A DNA stretch of 64,000 bases from Sclerotinia nivalis (lineage: Eukaryota > Ascomycota > Leotiomycetes > Helotiales > Sclerotiniaceae), in the NCBI GenBank assembly GCA_029531795.1, contig JAPEIS010000001.1, positions 1,302,001 through 1,366,000 of the forward strand, in the 5' to 3' direction. The position numbers and the translations under genes were made by a program. Each line of letters opens with the position of its first letter. The stretch's first letter is position 1. Positions 48,567 to 60,980 of this stretch are shown piece by piece. The notes beneath the pieces were generated by a model, which was not told the DNA's origin, ran no database searches, and worked only from the letters and a program-made list of their open reading frames with translations.

Positions 48567-49728
48567 TGGTTTTGGTTTTAAAGAGAGGGAAAGGATATCT
48601 TATTGAAATATTAGCAAATGTGAGTAGATGGACATTTCATGACGTATTACCAAATTTCAACTTTTTGCTGAGATGAAGAATAATAGAATTAAACTGCGAA
48701 CTTGTTCAGGTCTATACAATCGCCGGTATTGCGTTTCTCACGTGTATCGCAGATGAAAAGATATTGAATAAGGCGCACCGGTTTGAGGAGAGGTAGGGTA
48801 CTCGGAGGGGATAAGAGAGGGATGATTGATGGATGGCGGGATGTTATTTTGCGCATGCGATTATTTGCAGAGATAGAGAGAAATGGCTGGGGTTTGCTCT
48901 GTTGCTAAGGTGATAGTCATGTGGGGTCGAACAAGAAGAGAAAAGGCTGAGGCTGCCCTAAGCCTATTTCAATGATTGCCTAGCTAGCACCTGCATCACT
49001 CATTACTTGAGACAAAATTGTTCATACATGAATAGACAGTAGATATTACAATATTATTTAACTTTTGAGAATTATAATAGATGACTATTGATTGATTAGA
49101 ATTCTAGGTATTAGGTATTACTGGGTAATAGGTACATATATGCATGTATCTATCCCAGATGAACTATTGGGGCATAATAAAGCTAATTTATGAATGGTAT
49201 ATTGAAGAACCCTGTGAAGAACCCTGTGAACATATCTAATCATCGGCCCAACCTATCTAGTACACTATACCCAGTAATCTTGAAATAGCAAACCCACCGG
49301 GCAACCAAAGTTTCCCCTAATCAACGATGAATACCCCTGGCCTAAGGTAACAAAATAAACTATTCTCCGAAAACCCTGAGCCATGGTCCATGAGCTTCTA
49401 CGCCGGCTGGGAAATGAGATTTCAATAATAGATCCGCTCTAAAAGCAGCTCATGACACGGTCACTCCAATTAATTATCCATTGATCGATGGAAAGAAAGA
49501 AAGAAAGTATCTGTTCCTTTCGAAACACTGACTACTATTTGTGTCACTAGAAGGTAGTTAGTAGTGTGCTTTCCCCTTTCCTTTTCTGCGGAGCCTTCAT
49601 CTGTTTACAGGGAAAACCTGTTTGTTTACTTTGAGCGTTATCTCTGTATTTATGCGAATTCACATAGCTCCAGCTGGGTATAATTAATTATTGAACATAA
49701 TACTGCTTCCTCGAGCACAATCACAGCC
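48567..49728. other. Divergent intergenic region between the coiled-coil gene and the LRR gene
   Basis: 1.16 kb containing both promoters. A short GAAA repeat lies at 49491-49508 and two copies of GAAGAACCCTGT at about 49204-49230. No gene seen. Confidence 0.6.
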
Positions 49729-52700
49729 ATGGACAACATCACAGTCAACAAGCAAAGGCCGTCTGGTCTACCTAGACCTTCACGTCTTCCACGCCCTTCG
49801 GCCTCCGGAGAAAACTTACAGCAACAGCCTGCCCGACCTACGAATAGTGTCATCAACCCACGTTTACGAAGCACTGTATCGAGAGATCAAGTATCTGCAT
49901 CGACACCCTCGAGACAACGTATTACAGCACCTGCTGCTAGTCGTCTCCCTCCGCGGGCAATACAGCACAAGCCAAGCAATAATTCCTTTCGAAAGCCTCC
50001 GACAGTCGACCAAGAACAATATCGGCCAGCTTCGAGTGAGGAGGAGGATGTGAAAGCGCACAGATTCTCTCCATTTATATCTGATGATGACGAAGGGCTT
50101 AGTGGGAGCTCGTCTTCGCGCCCCTCCTTATCCGAACGCACAATGGAAACACTACAACATATTCCACCATCACCGGCCGTTCGAAGAAGACAGTCAAACT
50201 TTTTCAATCCTCAACCTCCTCAACGCTCCGTGTCGCGCGCGAGTTCATCGTCCAGACCTGAATCCAGTTATCAAAATGATGGGTCTATGAGACCACCATC
50301 CCGCCGTTCTGCCAGCTCAAGACCGACATCGAGTGAGGACTCCGGGCCAAAAATTCCTGACTTCCGGTCGTCTTCGGGTACCTTCCGACCCCCACCTACA
50401 AATTACCAAGCTTTTACACCGATGAAACGGCCAAGTCCTGCAAAGACACTCAAGACTCCGACGGTTCGAAGCAGCTTCAGTCCCGGAAGTATAGCACAGC
50501 TCCCGTCACCCGGCAATGCCTTACAGAGATCTCCAAGCCCGGTAAAATCAGAAAAGCTCCCAACGATCAAATCTGGCAGTAAGACATTCAGTGCCCGATC
50601 AGTGAAGGAGCGTGCTTCAATGACTGGTCTATTCCGCAAACCATCAATGCCTTTAATGGACCAGGCATTTGAGACAGACAGCATTGGTTTTGTCACAAGG
50701 CAGAAGTCAATGAACTTTAAGGACATTCCTTCCAAGTCGGTCACATCGGCTCCGAGTGAGGATGCTATCAAAAAATCAACCGCTACAGACAGTATCGGCT
50801 CTGTTAACAGGAGCAGGTCAATAAACTTCAAGAGTATTCCTCACAGATCTGTAACATCGGCTCCTAGTGAAGCTGCTCTGGGTTCCGACAAGACGGAGGA
50901 ATCTACAGCCTCAAAATCTTCTTCATCTCTTAGAGGTCAGATTGCGAAAGCCAAAGCAGCAAAGCGAGCGGCAGCAAACACAAGTGCCGCAAGCAATCAT
51001 GAAGAAACGCCTGTGATTCCTACGGCGACGTTTGATTTCGGTCTTTCAGATGATCCCTTCAATCAACAAGTAGATCCAAACGCCAGTAAAGGCCTTCTAC
51101 GCAAGCGAATTGCTGCTGCGCGAACCGATGGACGCCTTAATATCGCCGCCATGGGCTTCAAAGAAATACCCGAGGAGGTTATGAACATGTACAATCTTGA
51201 GGCACTCGGAGATCAAGGTGGATCGTGGGCTGAAACTGTTGATCTGACAAGATTTATTGCGGCTGACAATGAGTTTGAAAAACTTGATGAAAACATATTC
51301 CCGGATGTCGACCCACGTGAGGCCATGGAGGATGACGAGTTCACAGGTAATCAATTCGGCGGCCTTGAGACATTGGACCTACACGGCAATTTCTTGAAAG
51401 AGATTCCTATGGGTCTCCGTAGACTTGAGCTTTTGACATCTTTGAATCTGGTAAGCTAATTAATCAACAAACACTGTACTAAAATGATTGCTAATGGTGA
51501 ACAGTCAAACAACAAATTAGGCAATGAATGTCTCCAAGTTATTACACAAATTACATCTTTGCGGGATCTTAAAATGGCAGGCAACGGACTCTGTGGAACT
51601 CTAAGTCCAGATATAGAAAACTTAAAAAGCCTCGAGGTTCTCGAGATACAACGCAATGCTCTTGATACATTTCCGGATAGTTTATCACAGTTAGATCGAT
51701 TGAGGGTTCTTAATATTACCGAGAACAGATTCCGATCGCTACCTTTCGACATTCTCAGTCGTCTACCCCTTATCGAGCTTATAGCTGTCAAGAACGGGCT
51801 CGCCGGTACTCTTGTTACTGGGGCTGTGGAAAAACTATCGCAGCTTCAAGTTTTGGATGTCACCAATAATGCTATCACTTCTCTTTCTGAATCAGAGCTC
51901 GATCTTCCTTCACTTCATCAGCTGAGTTGCTCCACAAACCGCATTACAAGTTTGCCGGATTTGACTTCCTGGGTATCTCTACGTACACTCACTGCTGAGG
52001 ATAACAATCTGTCTGAGCTACCAGCTGGTTTTGTCGAGCTTCCCAAGGTTAAAAATGTCAATTTTAGCGGCAACAACATCAAAGTTCTGGATGACAGAAT
52101 TGGTAGAATGAAAAGTCTTGACATATTTCGAGTAAGCGGAAATCCGCTAAGAGAAAAGAAATTCTCAGCCATGTCTACCGAAGATCTGAAAAATGCCCTG
52201 CGAGCCCGAATTGCATCAGCCGAGCCAGAGAAAGACGAGTTCTTGTCTGAGCCGAGCACCCCAAGCACCTCAAGTCGACCGACGTCTTCTCATTGGCCAG
52301 TTAAAGCAGGAGGGATTCTCGATCGATCTAGCACGAGTTCACACTCGCTCAATCCAGTGATAGCTGCGGAAGTTGCTGCACACGATACGATCAAAGTCTT
52401 GCAATTACAACATAATAAATTCAAGGAGATACCCACCTCTATTGCTTTCTTTGCATCCACTCTCACCTCCTTGTGTATCGCTCACAATGAGTTGACAAGC
52501 GACACGTTTCTGAAGGACGATTTAGATCTACCTGCACTGAAGGAACTGAACCTTAGCTCCAACACTTTCAATTCCCTACAACCACTGATACAACATCTAC
52601 AAGCCCCGAACCTAGAGAAGCTTGATATCAGTTTCAATCGTTTAACTTCACTACCTGTTCTGAAACCCCACTTCCCGAGCTTGATATTTCTTATGGCATC

Positions 52701-52974
52701 AAACAACACAATCCGTGAATTGCTACCAGAAGCCGTTCAGGGCCTGAGACTTCTAGACTGCAGCAGCAATGAAATAAACAGTCTAAATTCTCGTATTGGG
52801 CTTTTGGGTGGACCAGATGGGCTGCAGACTCTGGACGTCAGTGGAAATCGTTTCCGTGTGCCAAAATACACGATTCTGGAGAAGGGTACGGAAGCTACGC
52901 TTGCATGGTTGAGAGATAGAATACCTTCCACAGGAATACTTGGGGAGGAAACTAATCCAACGGATGTTGATTAA
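49729..52974 (+). CDS. Leucine-rich-repeat protein with LRRC40-like C-terminus, 1,063 aa
   Basis: Exons 49729-51450 and 51505-52974 flank a 54-bp phase-0 intron (donor GTAAGC, acceptor ACAG); splicing joins LLTSLNL to SNNKLGNECL within one LRR. Residues 1-440 are Ser/Pro/Arg-rich and disordered, with two similar blocks around SIGFVTRQKSMNFKDIPSKS and SIGSVNRSRSINFKSIPHRS. About 470-1050 are leucine-rich repeats of the LxxLxLxxNxLxxLP type, interrupted by a Ser/Thr/Pro linker around residue 820-870. The end (RVPKYTILEKGTEATLAWLR) matches the recalled C-terminal signature of LRRC40-type proteins. There is no signal peptide or membrane segment, so it should be intracellular and act as a protein-interaction scaffold; partners are unknown. 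Confidence 0.82.
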
Positions 52975-53482
52975 TGTAATTCTTTTTGGGTTTTATTGAT
53001 TATTAAGGTAGTCAAATGGGCGTTGAATGATACCGGGTTGGAGGATTCCCTGGGGGTGGGGAATTGGTTAACAATATATCGTATAGTTTTGTAATTCAAG
53101 TTTGTCCTCGTGGACTATTATGTAATATTTGAAAGCCTTTTAAACTACTTGCTCATCAAATATTCATCACCTTACTAAAATTGCGAAGAAACCCTCGGAA
53201 AAGTAGGAGGTAGGATTCTTAAGAAGCGACACGTGACATTATTGTCACAGCTCTAAATTTTGGAAGCCCCAATCCAATCGTGACTGACTGACGAGAGCTC
53301 CAGCTGTCCTCAAATCAACCCAATCCCGAAAAGAAAGCAAAACCACCACTTTCCTTACGAACCACGCTCCTTTGCCCACCCTTGAGAATCTGCCAACTCA
53401 CACACGCATCGCATCCACCGAGCCCTAACCTTATAAAACACATCAACCCCGAACCTGAGCAATCGCACACGGAATCGTAAAA
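52975..53482. other. Intergenic, promoter region of DPM3
   Basis: Downstream flank of the LRR gene and upstream flank of DPM3, both on the plus strand. No other feature recognised. Confidence 0.6.
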
Positions 53483-54276
53483 ATGACCCGCGCACAGCAA
53501 ACCATCTCTATTGGCTTACTCGTCACTTCGGTATGTTGTCTGCCTCTGATTGTTTGAATTGGTCATCATGCGTTGGGATTATTCTGTGCAAATGTGCAAA
53601 ATTTGCAAACACATAGCACGATGTACGGCAGATTAAGGGCGACGTGGAACTGAAAAGAGAAATGAACGAATGGTTGCTGATCCGGTGATTTTACTTAGTT
53701 ATACTTGGCGGTTTATTTGGAGTTAATTCCTCTTCCTGGAAAGGTTTCTGAGGAGGTTGTTCCTGTGGTACGTTATGCTTGTGTTTTTATTTCTACACCT
53801 TCTGCTCCTCTCTTCTTTCTCTTGACGAGCAACGCACCGAGGGAAAGAAGGATATGGCTACTTGCACCATAACCATAACATCTCTTCCCGCTCACGATGC
53901 CGATCTCCCCATTCACGAGAATTGGGAGAAAGTTCCTCTTTCCCCATCCTTAGGTGATTCGACATACGAATCCTTTCCGTTCCCTCCACCCGCCTCTCCC
54001 TCCTCGACTTTATTCTCGCGTCGTGATGGCTCGATTAAATCTATAGCCACGATATCGATCGTCACCCATATCAAGAATATCATCGCTGACTTGGTATTTT
54101 TCTTGCGGAAATAGTTACCGTTCTGGATGTTGGTTTCGTTTGGAGCGTATCTTTTGGGGAAGTTGGGCTATGGCGTTTTCACGTTTAATGATGTGCCGAA
54201 GGCGCATGCGGAGTTGATGGAGGAGATTGAGTTGGCGAGAAAGGATCTCAGGACTAAAGGCGTGGATGTCGACTAG
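53483..54276 (+). CDS. dpm3: Dolichol-phosphate mannosyltransferase subunit 3 (DPM3), 92 aa
   Basis: Three exons, 53483-53530, 53699-53767 and 54115-54276, all phase 0, give a 92-aa protein. It has two N-terminal hydrophobic helices: ISIGLLVTSLYLAVYLELIP and, after PVLPFW, MLVSFGAYLLGKLGYGVFTF. These are followed by the conserved FNDVPKAHAELMEEIELAR segment and the end RTKGVDVD. Length and order match DPM3, the small ER-membrane subunit that binds and stabilises DPM1. The complex makes dolichol-phosphate mannose for N-glycosylation, O-mannosylation and GPI anchors. Because each exon is tiny, the gene is easy to miss. Intron 1 is 168 bp and intron 2 is 347 bp, long for this genome; both have consensus ends (GTATGT/TTAG and GTACGT/ATAG). 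Confidence 0.93.
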
Positions 54277-54724
54277 GTGGTGAAGGACGACGCATTTCAA
54301 GAAGAAGGCAGGGCATTGCGAAGGGATATCGAAGGTTATATTGGCAGTGGGTCGGAGTCGAAGGGTTGAATGGATGAGTAATTTGTCGAATAATTCAAGG
54401 GATATTGTTTACATGTCGTTCCATTTGTCATGAGTTCCGAGAGACAAGTGGAGGCTGTGGTCTACAAGCCCATATCCATAATTTAATCTCTCTATCTACA
54501 GTATATGATATGGGGACGCCCGTGAAATCTCCCACATTCCTCTAAACTTCTACGCTCTAAGCAACACGATTCCGTCTCTACTAAACTCCATGATAACACT
54601 CTTATCTGCTTGTGTAACAAAATCTTTCTGGTAGTCCTTACTCTTCTGATCTTCTGGCTTGATGGCATCCAAGCCAGGATGCATATGTAATACTCATTAT
54701 TAGCCCCTCTTCTCCAATCCTCCA
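54277..54724. other. Convergent intergenic region between DPM3 and the OXLD1-like gene
   Basis: 3' flanks of a plus-strand and a minus-strand gene. No gene or RNA recognised. Confidence 0.6.
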
Positions 54725-55420
54725 TTACCCCGCTGTCTTTTCTCTCATATGCTTCTCCTTCAATTTCTTCTCCTGCGCCATAAAAGCCCTTATGCCTACA
54801 GGAATCCCTTCAAACAGGTCGTCGCCCTTTTCCTCCCCTCCCACATCCCACATCCCCTCACTCCCACCCCCATCATCATCCATACTCGCAGCCGCCTCGG
54901 CAAGGGCGGCCGCACTCTTCTTCTTCCGTTCTTTCTTCAAAGCCCTATCCGCCTCCTTCTTAGCAGCAGCCCATTCCTCAATCTCATCCCGGTAGCGATC
55001 CCACACACAATTCACACAGCCGCTCATACAGCAATTATCCGGTTCTTCTGGGCGCGGCGGAACAAGGACTCCGGCTATCCGTTGACTCTTGCGCAGGATC
55101 TCGGAGCGTCGCTCTAAAGGGGAGGATAGACGGGAGGAGAAGAGGATCGAGGGTCCGGGGTCTGCGCCGCTTGCTGGGGAGGGGGAAGGGGTTGAAGATG
55201 AGGTTATGGGTGGATTTGAAGGAGACGCGGTGGTGGGGGGTGCGGAGGATATTTCTGGAGAGGAAGAGGAGAGGATTAAGGCGTAGTAATCGCCTATGGG
55301 ATGGGCTTGGTGAGCTGGCTTATTGGATGTGGATTTGTGGCGTGGGAATGAGGGGAGGTAGTGAACTGAGGAGGGAAGTTTGAGATGTTGTGATAGTCGG
55401 AGGAGAGTTCTTTGCTCCAT
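54725..55420 (-). CDS. OXLD1-like protein (oxidoreductase-like domain), probably mitochondrial, 231 aa
   Basis: Single exon. The N-terminus (MEQRTLLRLSQHLKLPSS, with Arg, Lys and His and no acidic residue after position 2) looks like a mitochondrial presequence. Residues 35-115 are Ser/Pro-rich linker. The recognisable domain is at about 121-150: PPRPEEPDNCCMSGCVNCVW followed by DRYRDEIEEW, the cysteine-rich core (CC-x3-C-x2-C) of the 'oxidoreductase-like' family that includes human OXLD1. A Lys/Ala-rich helix, an acidic Gly-rich loop and a final EGIPVGIRAFMAQEKKLKEK helix follow. No catalytic activity is established for the family that I know of. Gene faces DPM3 tail to tail. Confidence 0.82.
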   Translation of the reverse strand: MEQRTLLRLSQHLKLPSSVHYLPSFPRHKSTSNKPAHQAHPIGDYYALILSSSSPEISSAPPTTASPSNPPITSSSTPSPSPASGADPGPSILFSSRLSSPLERRSEILRKSQRIAGVLVPPRPEEPDNCCMSGCVNCVWDRYRDEIEEWAAAKKEADRALKKERKKKSAAALAEAAASMDDDGGGSEGMWDVGGEEKGDDLFEGIPVGIRAFMAQEKKLKEKHMREKTAG

Positions 55421-55926
55421 ATTGTTGTTATAGGTAATATACTCTGTAGAGTCCCTCGTAAAGTTTATGTTACCGGGAAATCATTAGGAGAGTTGTTCGT
55501 TTTTAAATATGTACTTGAGTGTAAGTGAAGAACTGGGCGGCGGGCACATCATTTATTTTTGGGATCAAAGTTCGGAAAGTTTTTGAGAAACATCATCCGT
55601 TGCGAATAGTCAGCACCGAGAATCAGAATAGCAATATTAAACTCCAGATCGCAGGACTCATCCAAAACTGGTAATCGCATTTGCGACAAAATCTTTAAAT
55701 ATTCTACGTAGCATTATAAATCATAAAGCCACGGAAATTTTATCAATGTTGTCGTTTTAATTCAAATTCATGTTTATAGTAAAATAGTAAATATTGTTTC
55801 TGGCTGTCTCGCGAAGCCCCTCTCGTCGCGTCCTTCAACACGCGATTCTAAATCTAAATATCACTCCACAACAACACATTTCCTTTCAATTGACCGGCAA
55901 TGGGATAGTGCAAGGAAATCGCGGAC
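55421..55926. other. Divergent promoter region between the OXLD1-like gene and the 900-aa protein gene
   Basis: 506 bp between two divergent start codons; AT-rich, no other feature seen. Confidence 0.6.
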
Positions 55927-58688
55927 ATGGCAGACAATACCCCCTCACGTCGTTCGAAGACTCCAATTCCCACCACCAAGGTCCCACCAACCCCAAGTCG
56001 CATTCCGGTTCCTACACAATCCTCGTCGCGATATGCTTCATTTGCATCTCCCACGAAGGCAAGTTTAGCACGCCATAATCCGCAATTACTCCCGAGAGCT
56101 ACTTCTACAGGGCCTGAGGTTGGCAAATCTCCGAGTAAAGGGAGAGTGCAGGATGTTTTTGATAGGGCACTGAGGAATACACCGCAAGGAGAAAGGGGAC
56201 GGAGTGTTACAAGTGGTGCGGAAAGGCCAATTGCAGGATCAACATTGGGGGGAATGGATGATGCGATTACTCGCACACCTACAAGAGCGCGATCTGTGGG
56301 AGGTGGATTGGCATCAAAACCGAGGCGAATGTCAAGATCTCCTGCCAAACGACCAATCACTGCAGAAACTCCAAGGAGCAATTTCAAACCCGCAGTTGAA
56401 TTTGAGAATATCGAGGGTATTGCAAATCCCTTCAAGAAAACGGGATTGAGGCGATCGCCCGTACCAGGACAAAGTAGCTTGCCTGCGGCAGCATCGCAAG
56501 AACAACAAGACGGTATTGATCCCTTCAAGAAGACTGGGCTAAGAAGATCACCACCTGCTGCAATTCCGGCCTCGGCAACAATTGTGCCTCGAGTACCACT
56601 AGAAATGGATGAACCAGTCTCCACCACGCCAAAAGATCCAGTACCTTTGCATGCTTCTACTACACCAAAGAACCCGGTACCTGCATACCCCTCAACTACA
56701 CCGAAGGAACCCACGCCTGTATATGCTTCAACTACACCAAAGGATCCAGTACCTGTTCAAGCTCTAGAGCCATATCTCAGGGCACCAGAAGAGGTGGTCA
56801 TTAGAAGTCGAAGCTCAAGTCAACTTCGTTCTTCTCAAGCTTTTGGGTCTATTGATGTTCCAGGCCCACAGGTTGCAGAACCCGCTGAACCAGCTTTGCG
56901 TGCGAGCCCTGCCCAACCCCCTCAAGTTTCAGAAGAGGAAGGTTTCGGTCTTGACTTGCAAGCAGCAGATGAAAACGTCTCCACGACCCCGAGCGATCCT
57001 ATACCAGCTAAACCACGTAGCTTACAAGCAGATCAACCCTTTGTAATTGATGTACCTCAGCGACAGGAGTTAGAAGTTGAACCTCAGGCTTCCGAGCTTC
57101 CACAGTCTGATGATGTGAATCCTTTGATGAGCGATGACTCTCCTACGCAACGCAAAGCGCGACAATTAACTATGTCCAAACCCGCACAGCGGTCATTGTT
57201 CCCACAGTTTGAAAAGTCATTCCTATCTCCATCTAAAAGGCTCCAGCAATCTACATCACTAGAAGAGCCTGAATTACCGCCGACACCTACACAACGAGGT
57301 ATTGCAGATCCGGTCGTTACAACACGCCCAGTTGGAATTCACAAAACACCAAGCAAACCCGCCAGGAGGAATAGGACACTCGGAGCAAAGATGAGGTCAT
57401 CTCCATTGAAACCACGTGCAGAACTTCGGCCAGAAGTAGATACACTCCCAGAACCACCCGCTAAAAGACGAAAGTCGGCTAGATTTTCCATCCCGCATGA
57501 TCCACATGCAGCAAAGAAGAAAATTAGAGATGATCTTCTTAAGGAATTACAACAATTGCAAGCCGATGTCAGTTTAGCCAATAAAGAAAATGAGAGGATA
57601 CGTTTACACCACGAGTCAAAAAGTACGAAGCCTGCAAGAGCATCAAACCCGGAAGAGATACTAGATTTGCTCATACGATCAACTGCATCTGAGAAACAAG
57701 AGACGAAGCCAGGACCCATAAGTGCATTGAAAGCTACTAATCTCTTCTTGCCATTCTCTGGACGACGTAAAGCCCGGCAAAAAGCTGTGCCACAGATCGA
57801 GAAGCCTCTGCCATCCCATTTACCCATAACACTTAACAATCCTATTCCGCATTTGCAACTGTTTAGTCATTTGACGTACACATCTAATATTACTCTCCTC
57901 CCGCCTACACCAATTTCACCCGATGAATCTGCTATGGAAATTTCCAAAGCGACTCTGCAACACCATCAAATCTCTGCATCCCATCCTTTTGGGCTTTTCA
58001 GCGCTCACCTTTCTATGGTCGTGGATACTTCCTCTCTGACGATATCTTCGCTCAATGTGGACACATTAGATCCCAACGCTGAACCCGAACTGGGACCATT
58101 TGTTCGACGGCGAGCAAGCGGCAGCGAGCCACTTGGGAAAGATATCAGTATAGTGTGTTGGGCCATGGAAAGGTGGACTGAAGTATCGGTGGCACGAGCA
58201 AAATTTTGGTGTGATGCGGAAAGAGAATTCGGTACATCGGAAGCGAGGAAGAGTGCCATGGAGAAGCAAGGCAAGAGAAAAGGGAAAAGAAAGGCTATTG
58301 AAGATGAGGAGGAAGATGAGGGGGAAAGAGAAGAAAGCTCCAGAAAATGGACTAGAAAGGAATTATTTCGACAAATGGGACGGATGAGTATGAGTCTCAG
58401 TGGAGAAGATGTTGAGATTCGAGTTGGATGGAGGATTGGCTTTGATTGGATGGGCGATGTAGAGAGTCATTTGGATATTGATCTGGACTTGCCAAGTAGT
58501 TGTAAGTATCAATCTCTCGGGTTGTGCATCGATAAACATGAGATACTAACATAAATGTAGGGCATAAACAAGACGATCGAAATAGTCTGAGTAAGATTAA
58601 AGATATGTTCGGAAAACTGGTTAAGGAAAAAGGACCATTGGGAGCTCTAAGGATAACTGTAGGACTTATTATGGCAGAGACTTCATGA
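55927..58688 (+). CDS. 900-aa disordered/coiled-coil protein of unknown function
   Basis: Exons 55927-58501 and 58561-58688 flank a 59-bp phase-1 intron with donor GTAAGT and a perfect TACTAAC branch site; splicing creates LPSSWHKQDD and ends ITVGLIMAETS. Without splicing the frame would end 17 codons later in intron sequence. Residues 1-500 are Ser/Pro/Thr/Arg-rich with TPxR and SPxK sites, NPFKKTGLRRSP twice, and four STTPKxPVP repeats at about 232-280. A basic patch KRRKSARF at about 515 precedes a coiled coil (KKKIRDDLLKELQQLQADVS). The C-terminal 280 residues look folded (SLTISSLNVDTLDPNAEPEL, CWAMERWTEVSVARAKFWCD) with a Lys/Glu-rich insert (GKRKGKRKAIEDEEEDEGER). The composition suggests a nuclear, cell-cycle-phosphorylated protein, possibly chromatin or kinetochore related, but I do not recognise the family. 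Confidence 0.8.
56620..56765 (+). repeat. STTPK(D/N/E)PVP tandem repeats in the 900-aa protein
   Basis: Four consecutive units of 11-12 residues, each STTPKxPxPxxA, encoded by imperfect repeats of about 36 bp. A further related STTPSDPIP copy occurs at about 56980-57005. Confidence 0.85.
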
Positions 58689-60731
58689 TGGATTAGGAAG
58701 TGAAATGATTATTATATTTTGATACCCTAATGGCATTTGTATTTTTGACAGGTGATTATCTATATCTTCCGCGCCTTCATATTCTGGCATCTACTCAGTG
58801 CAATGTTGAATTTTTAGTCATTGTGGAGCTTAGTAGTTTCAATCACATTTTCTGTTGTCTGTGGACCTCATGAACATATTCTTCCTCTCGAGCGAGTGAA
58901 TTTCCTTCTTTATCTATATTAGCATCTCATTAACACTTTAAACTCTTCGTTCAATCCAAGTATCAAATGATAATGATTGCATTAGTTCATTTAGTTTTAC
59001 ATAACCTACCATCCTATCTCATATCTACAAGCGCGCCTCGCTACGTACTCTATACATCCCGCTTGCTATTAATAGCATGTATCTCTCGGCTAATACGAGT
59101 AGGGTGGATTACATACTTAGTTCCTTGATATATTTGGGATCTAAAATAGCATAATATCATGCTTGAGGTGGGCTTTTGTACTGGTCCTGTTTTTATCTAA
59201 TTTCTTATTTGGAAGGAAAAGGATGGAGATGGGGTTTTGCATATATTGATATCGATTATATTTAGTGTAGTATATTTATTCACTTCTCGTAATTACTTCT
59301 CTCGTCAATCATCTATTGTCTTTATGATTTTTGGGGAGACGGGAGGGAAAGACTACACATAATGCGTGGGTATTGGTTTCGTCGAGTTTCATTTGAAGAC
59401 GGGTGTTCTTTGATGACGCTAGACTCGTACTTGAGAGGTGGTGATGAGCTTAGGTGAAGTCAGCAGAGAATACAACTAGAGTAGGTTGCAATGACGTAAT
59501 AATGGGCTATCGTGTGGGAAAACTACGCGGTAGATATCGGTAGAAAAGATATTAAATTTACTTCTTCTATTTAAGGAAGTGTAATATCCCTATTTGCAAC
59601 TCCGCTGATGCATTGCGATTGCGCATTCATATGGTTATATTATCCCCCTCCCAACAATTCTCAACTCTTCATATCAAACAAGTATCCTATTTTGTTTTAA
59701 TTATCATTTTCAATATCTGACTCAAACACACTTTCTTAAACAAAAAGCAAGAAGTATCCGTAATCAATGGTCATTGCAGGTGTTCAGATGAACACCTCAA
59801 GCATATATTATTAACATTCAAGTACACTTTCCGCAACACAATTGCCAAGAAGTTTCGATAACAGCTCTCGAGTCATATAAATTGACTGTGCGCTCTAAAT
59901 ATATGAGACTTCCACACATCAACCAGAATGGAAAGCGACTACGGAGTATAGAAGTGTAGAGTCTAGGAAACTCGTAGAATGGATAACAAAACTAACATTT
60001 TAACAATTGAAGAAATGGGATGTATCTATCTACTGTAGGACACACCGTCATGGTCTTTGAATTTATCCGAGTGTTTCAATATTAATACTTGATCAAAATA
60101 ATTGAGATATTGCTTTAGCTCAAGATGCCTCAGCTAGATTTGAAGTACCAGGGAGATTCAATATTCCAAACAGACTCAATGCCTCACCATATATACACAC
60201 CGGCATCATGTACTTCAATAAAACAACCAAAAGCCCTACCGCAAAGCTAGATTCAAAGCCCAAAAGGTGGCTGGATACACTATAATAATTACAAATGACA
60301 TTATTGCGCAGATATCTGTGACTGCATGCTTATTGATAACAATATCAAGCTCTTGCTATTGAGCAAGCCATCCTTCAACTTACAACTCACTCATGAGAAA
60401 GAAGAAATCGGAACAGTATTTCAGGTTTGGAAGTCGGAGTCTGTGGGATCGATGGCTTGTTGGTGTTTAAGAATGGGGAAGTGATGCGAGAGGTGGAGTT
60501 TACTGTTGTTTGACGAATTATTGCTTGATTGCTGAGATATTCTCCATCACACACACACACACATATATATATATATTCATTCTCTCGGAGGAGGTTGATC
60601 GGATAATAATAAATAATAAAATAATAATACTATAATATTATTTATTATAATAGTGGAAGACTTAGTCGTATTTAGCTTAGGAGTGATCGAATATATGAAT
60701 GATAGAGTTGAAGTCAGAATTGTATATATAT
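58689..60731. other. 2-kb intergenic region before the transposon
   Basis: No gene recognised. The composition becomes AT-rich to the right. (CA)n(TA)n microsatellite at about 60549-60576 and an AATAAT tract at about 60604-60650 directly precede the retrotransposon. Confidence 0.6.
60549..60650. repeat. (CA)n(TA)n microsatellite and AATAAT tract
   Basis: CACACACACACACACA followed by TATATATATATA, then AATAATAAATAATAAAATAATAATA next to a TATTATTTATTATAATA stretch that can fold back. Confidence 0.85.
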
Positions 60732-60968
60732 TATCACGGAGGCAGCAGACAGGATAACAGAAATCACTTTTATTGATAAGATGTAGCTCGAAGAGCTACA
60801 TTTCTATAGAAGGAACGTTTCCTTTAAATACATTTGTATATGCTAGGGCTTCGAGTCTTAACGTTCTTACAGGGTACAATCATCGAATGTGCCCTGCTCG
60901 ATGCTGGATCGGACAGGTAGAGCCTACTAAAAAGGCCGGTCCAATAGCCCAACCCTGACTTTGTGATA
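60732..60968 (-). repeat. 3' LTR of the chromovirus (copy A), 237 bp, RIP-damaged
   Basis: Begins TATCACGG and ends TTTGTGATA on the plus strand, next to the polypurine tract. It has the same length as copy C (237 bp). Compared with copy C, nearly all differences (over 20) are C-to-T or G-to-A in copy A, including the terminal CCCCGTGACA changed to TTTGTGATA. The matching 5' LTR is outside the window. Confidence 0.85.
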
Positions 60969-60972
60969 GTAC

Positions 60973-60980
60973 CCCTTTTC
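60973..60980 (-). other. Polypurine tract before the 3' LTR
   Basis: AAAAGGGG on the minus strand lies between the pol stop codon (60981) and the LTR edge (60968). This is the expected position of the plus-strand primer of an LTR retrotransposon. Confidence 0.7.
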
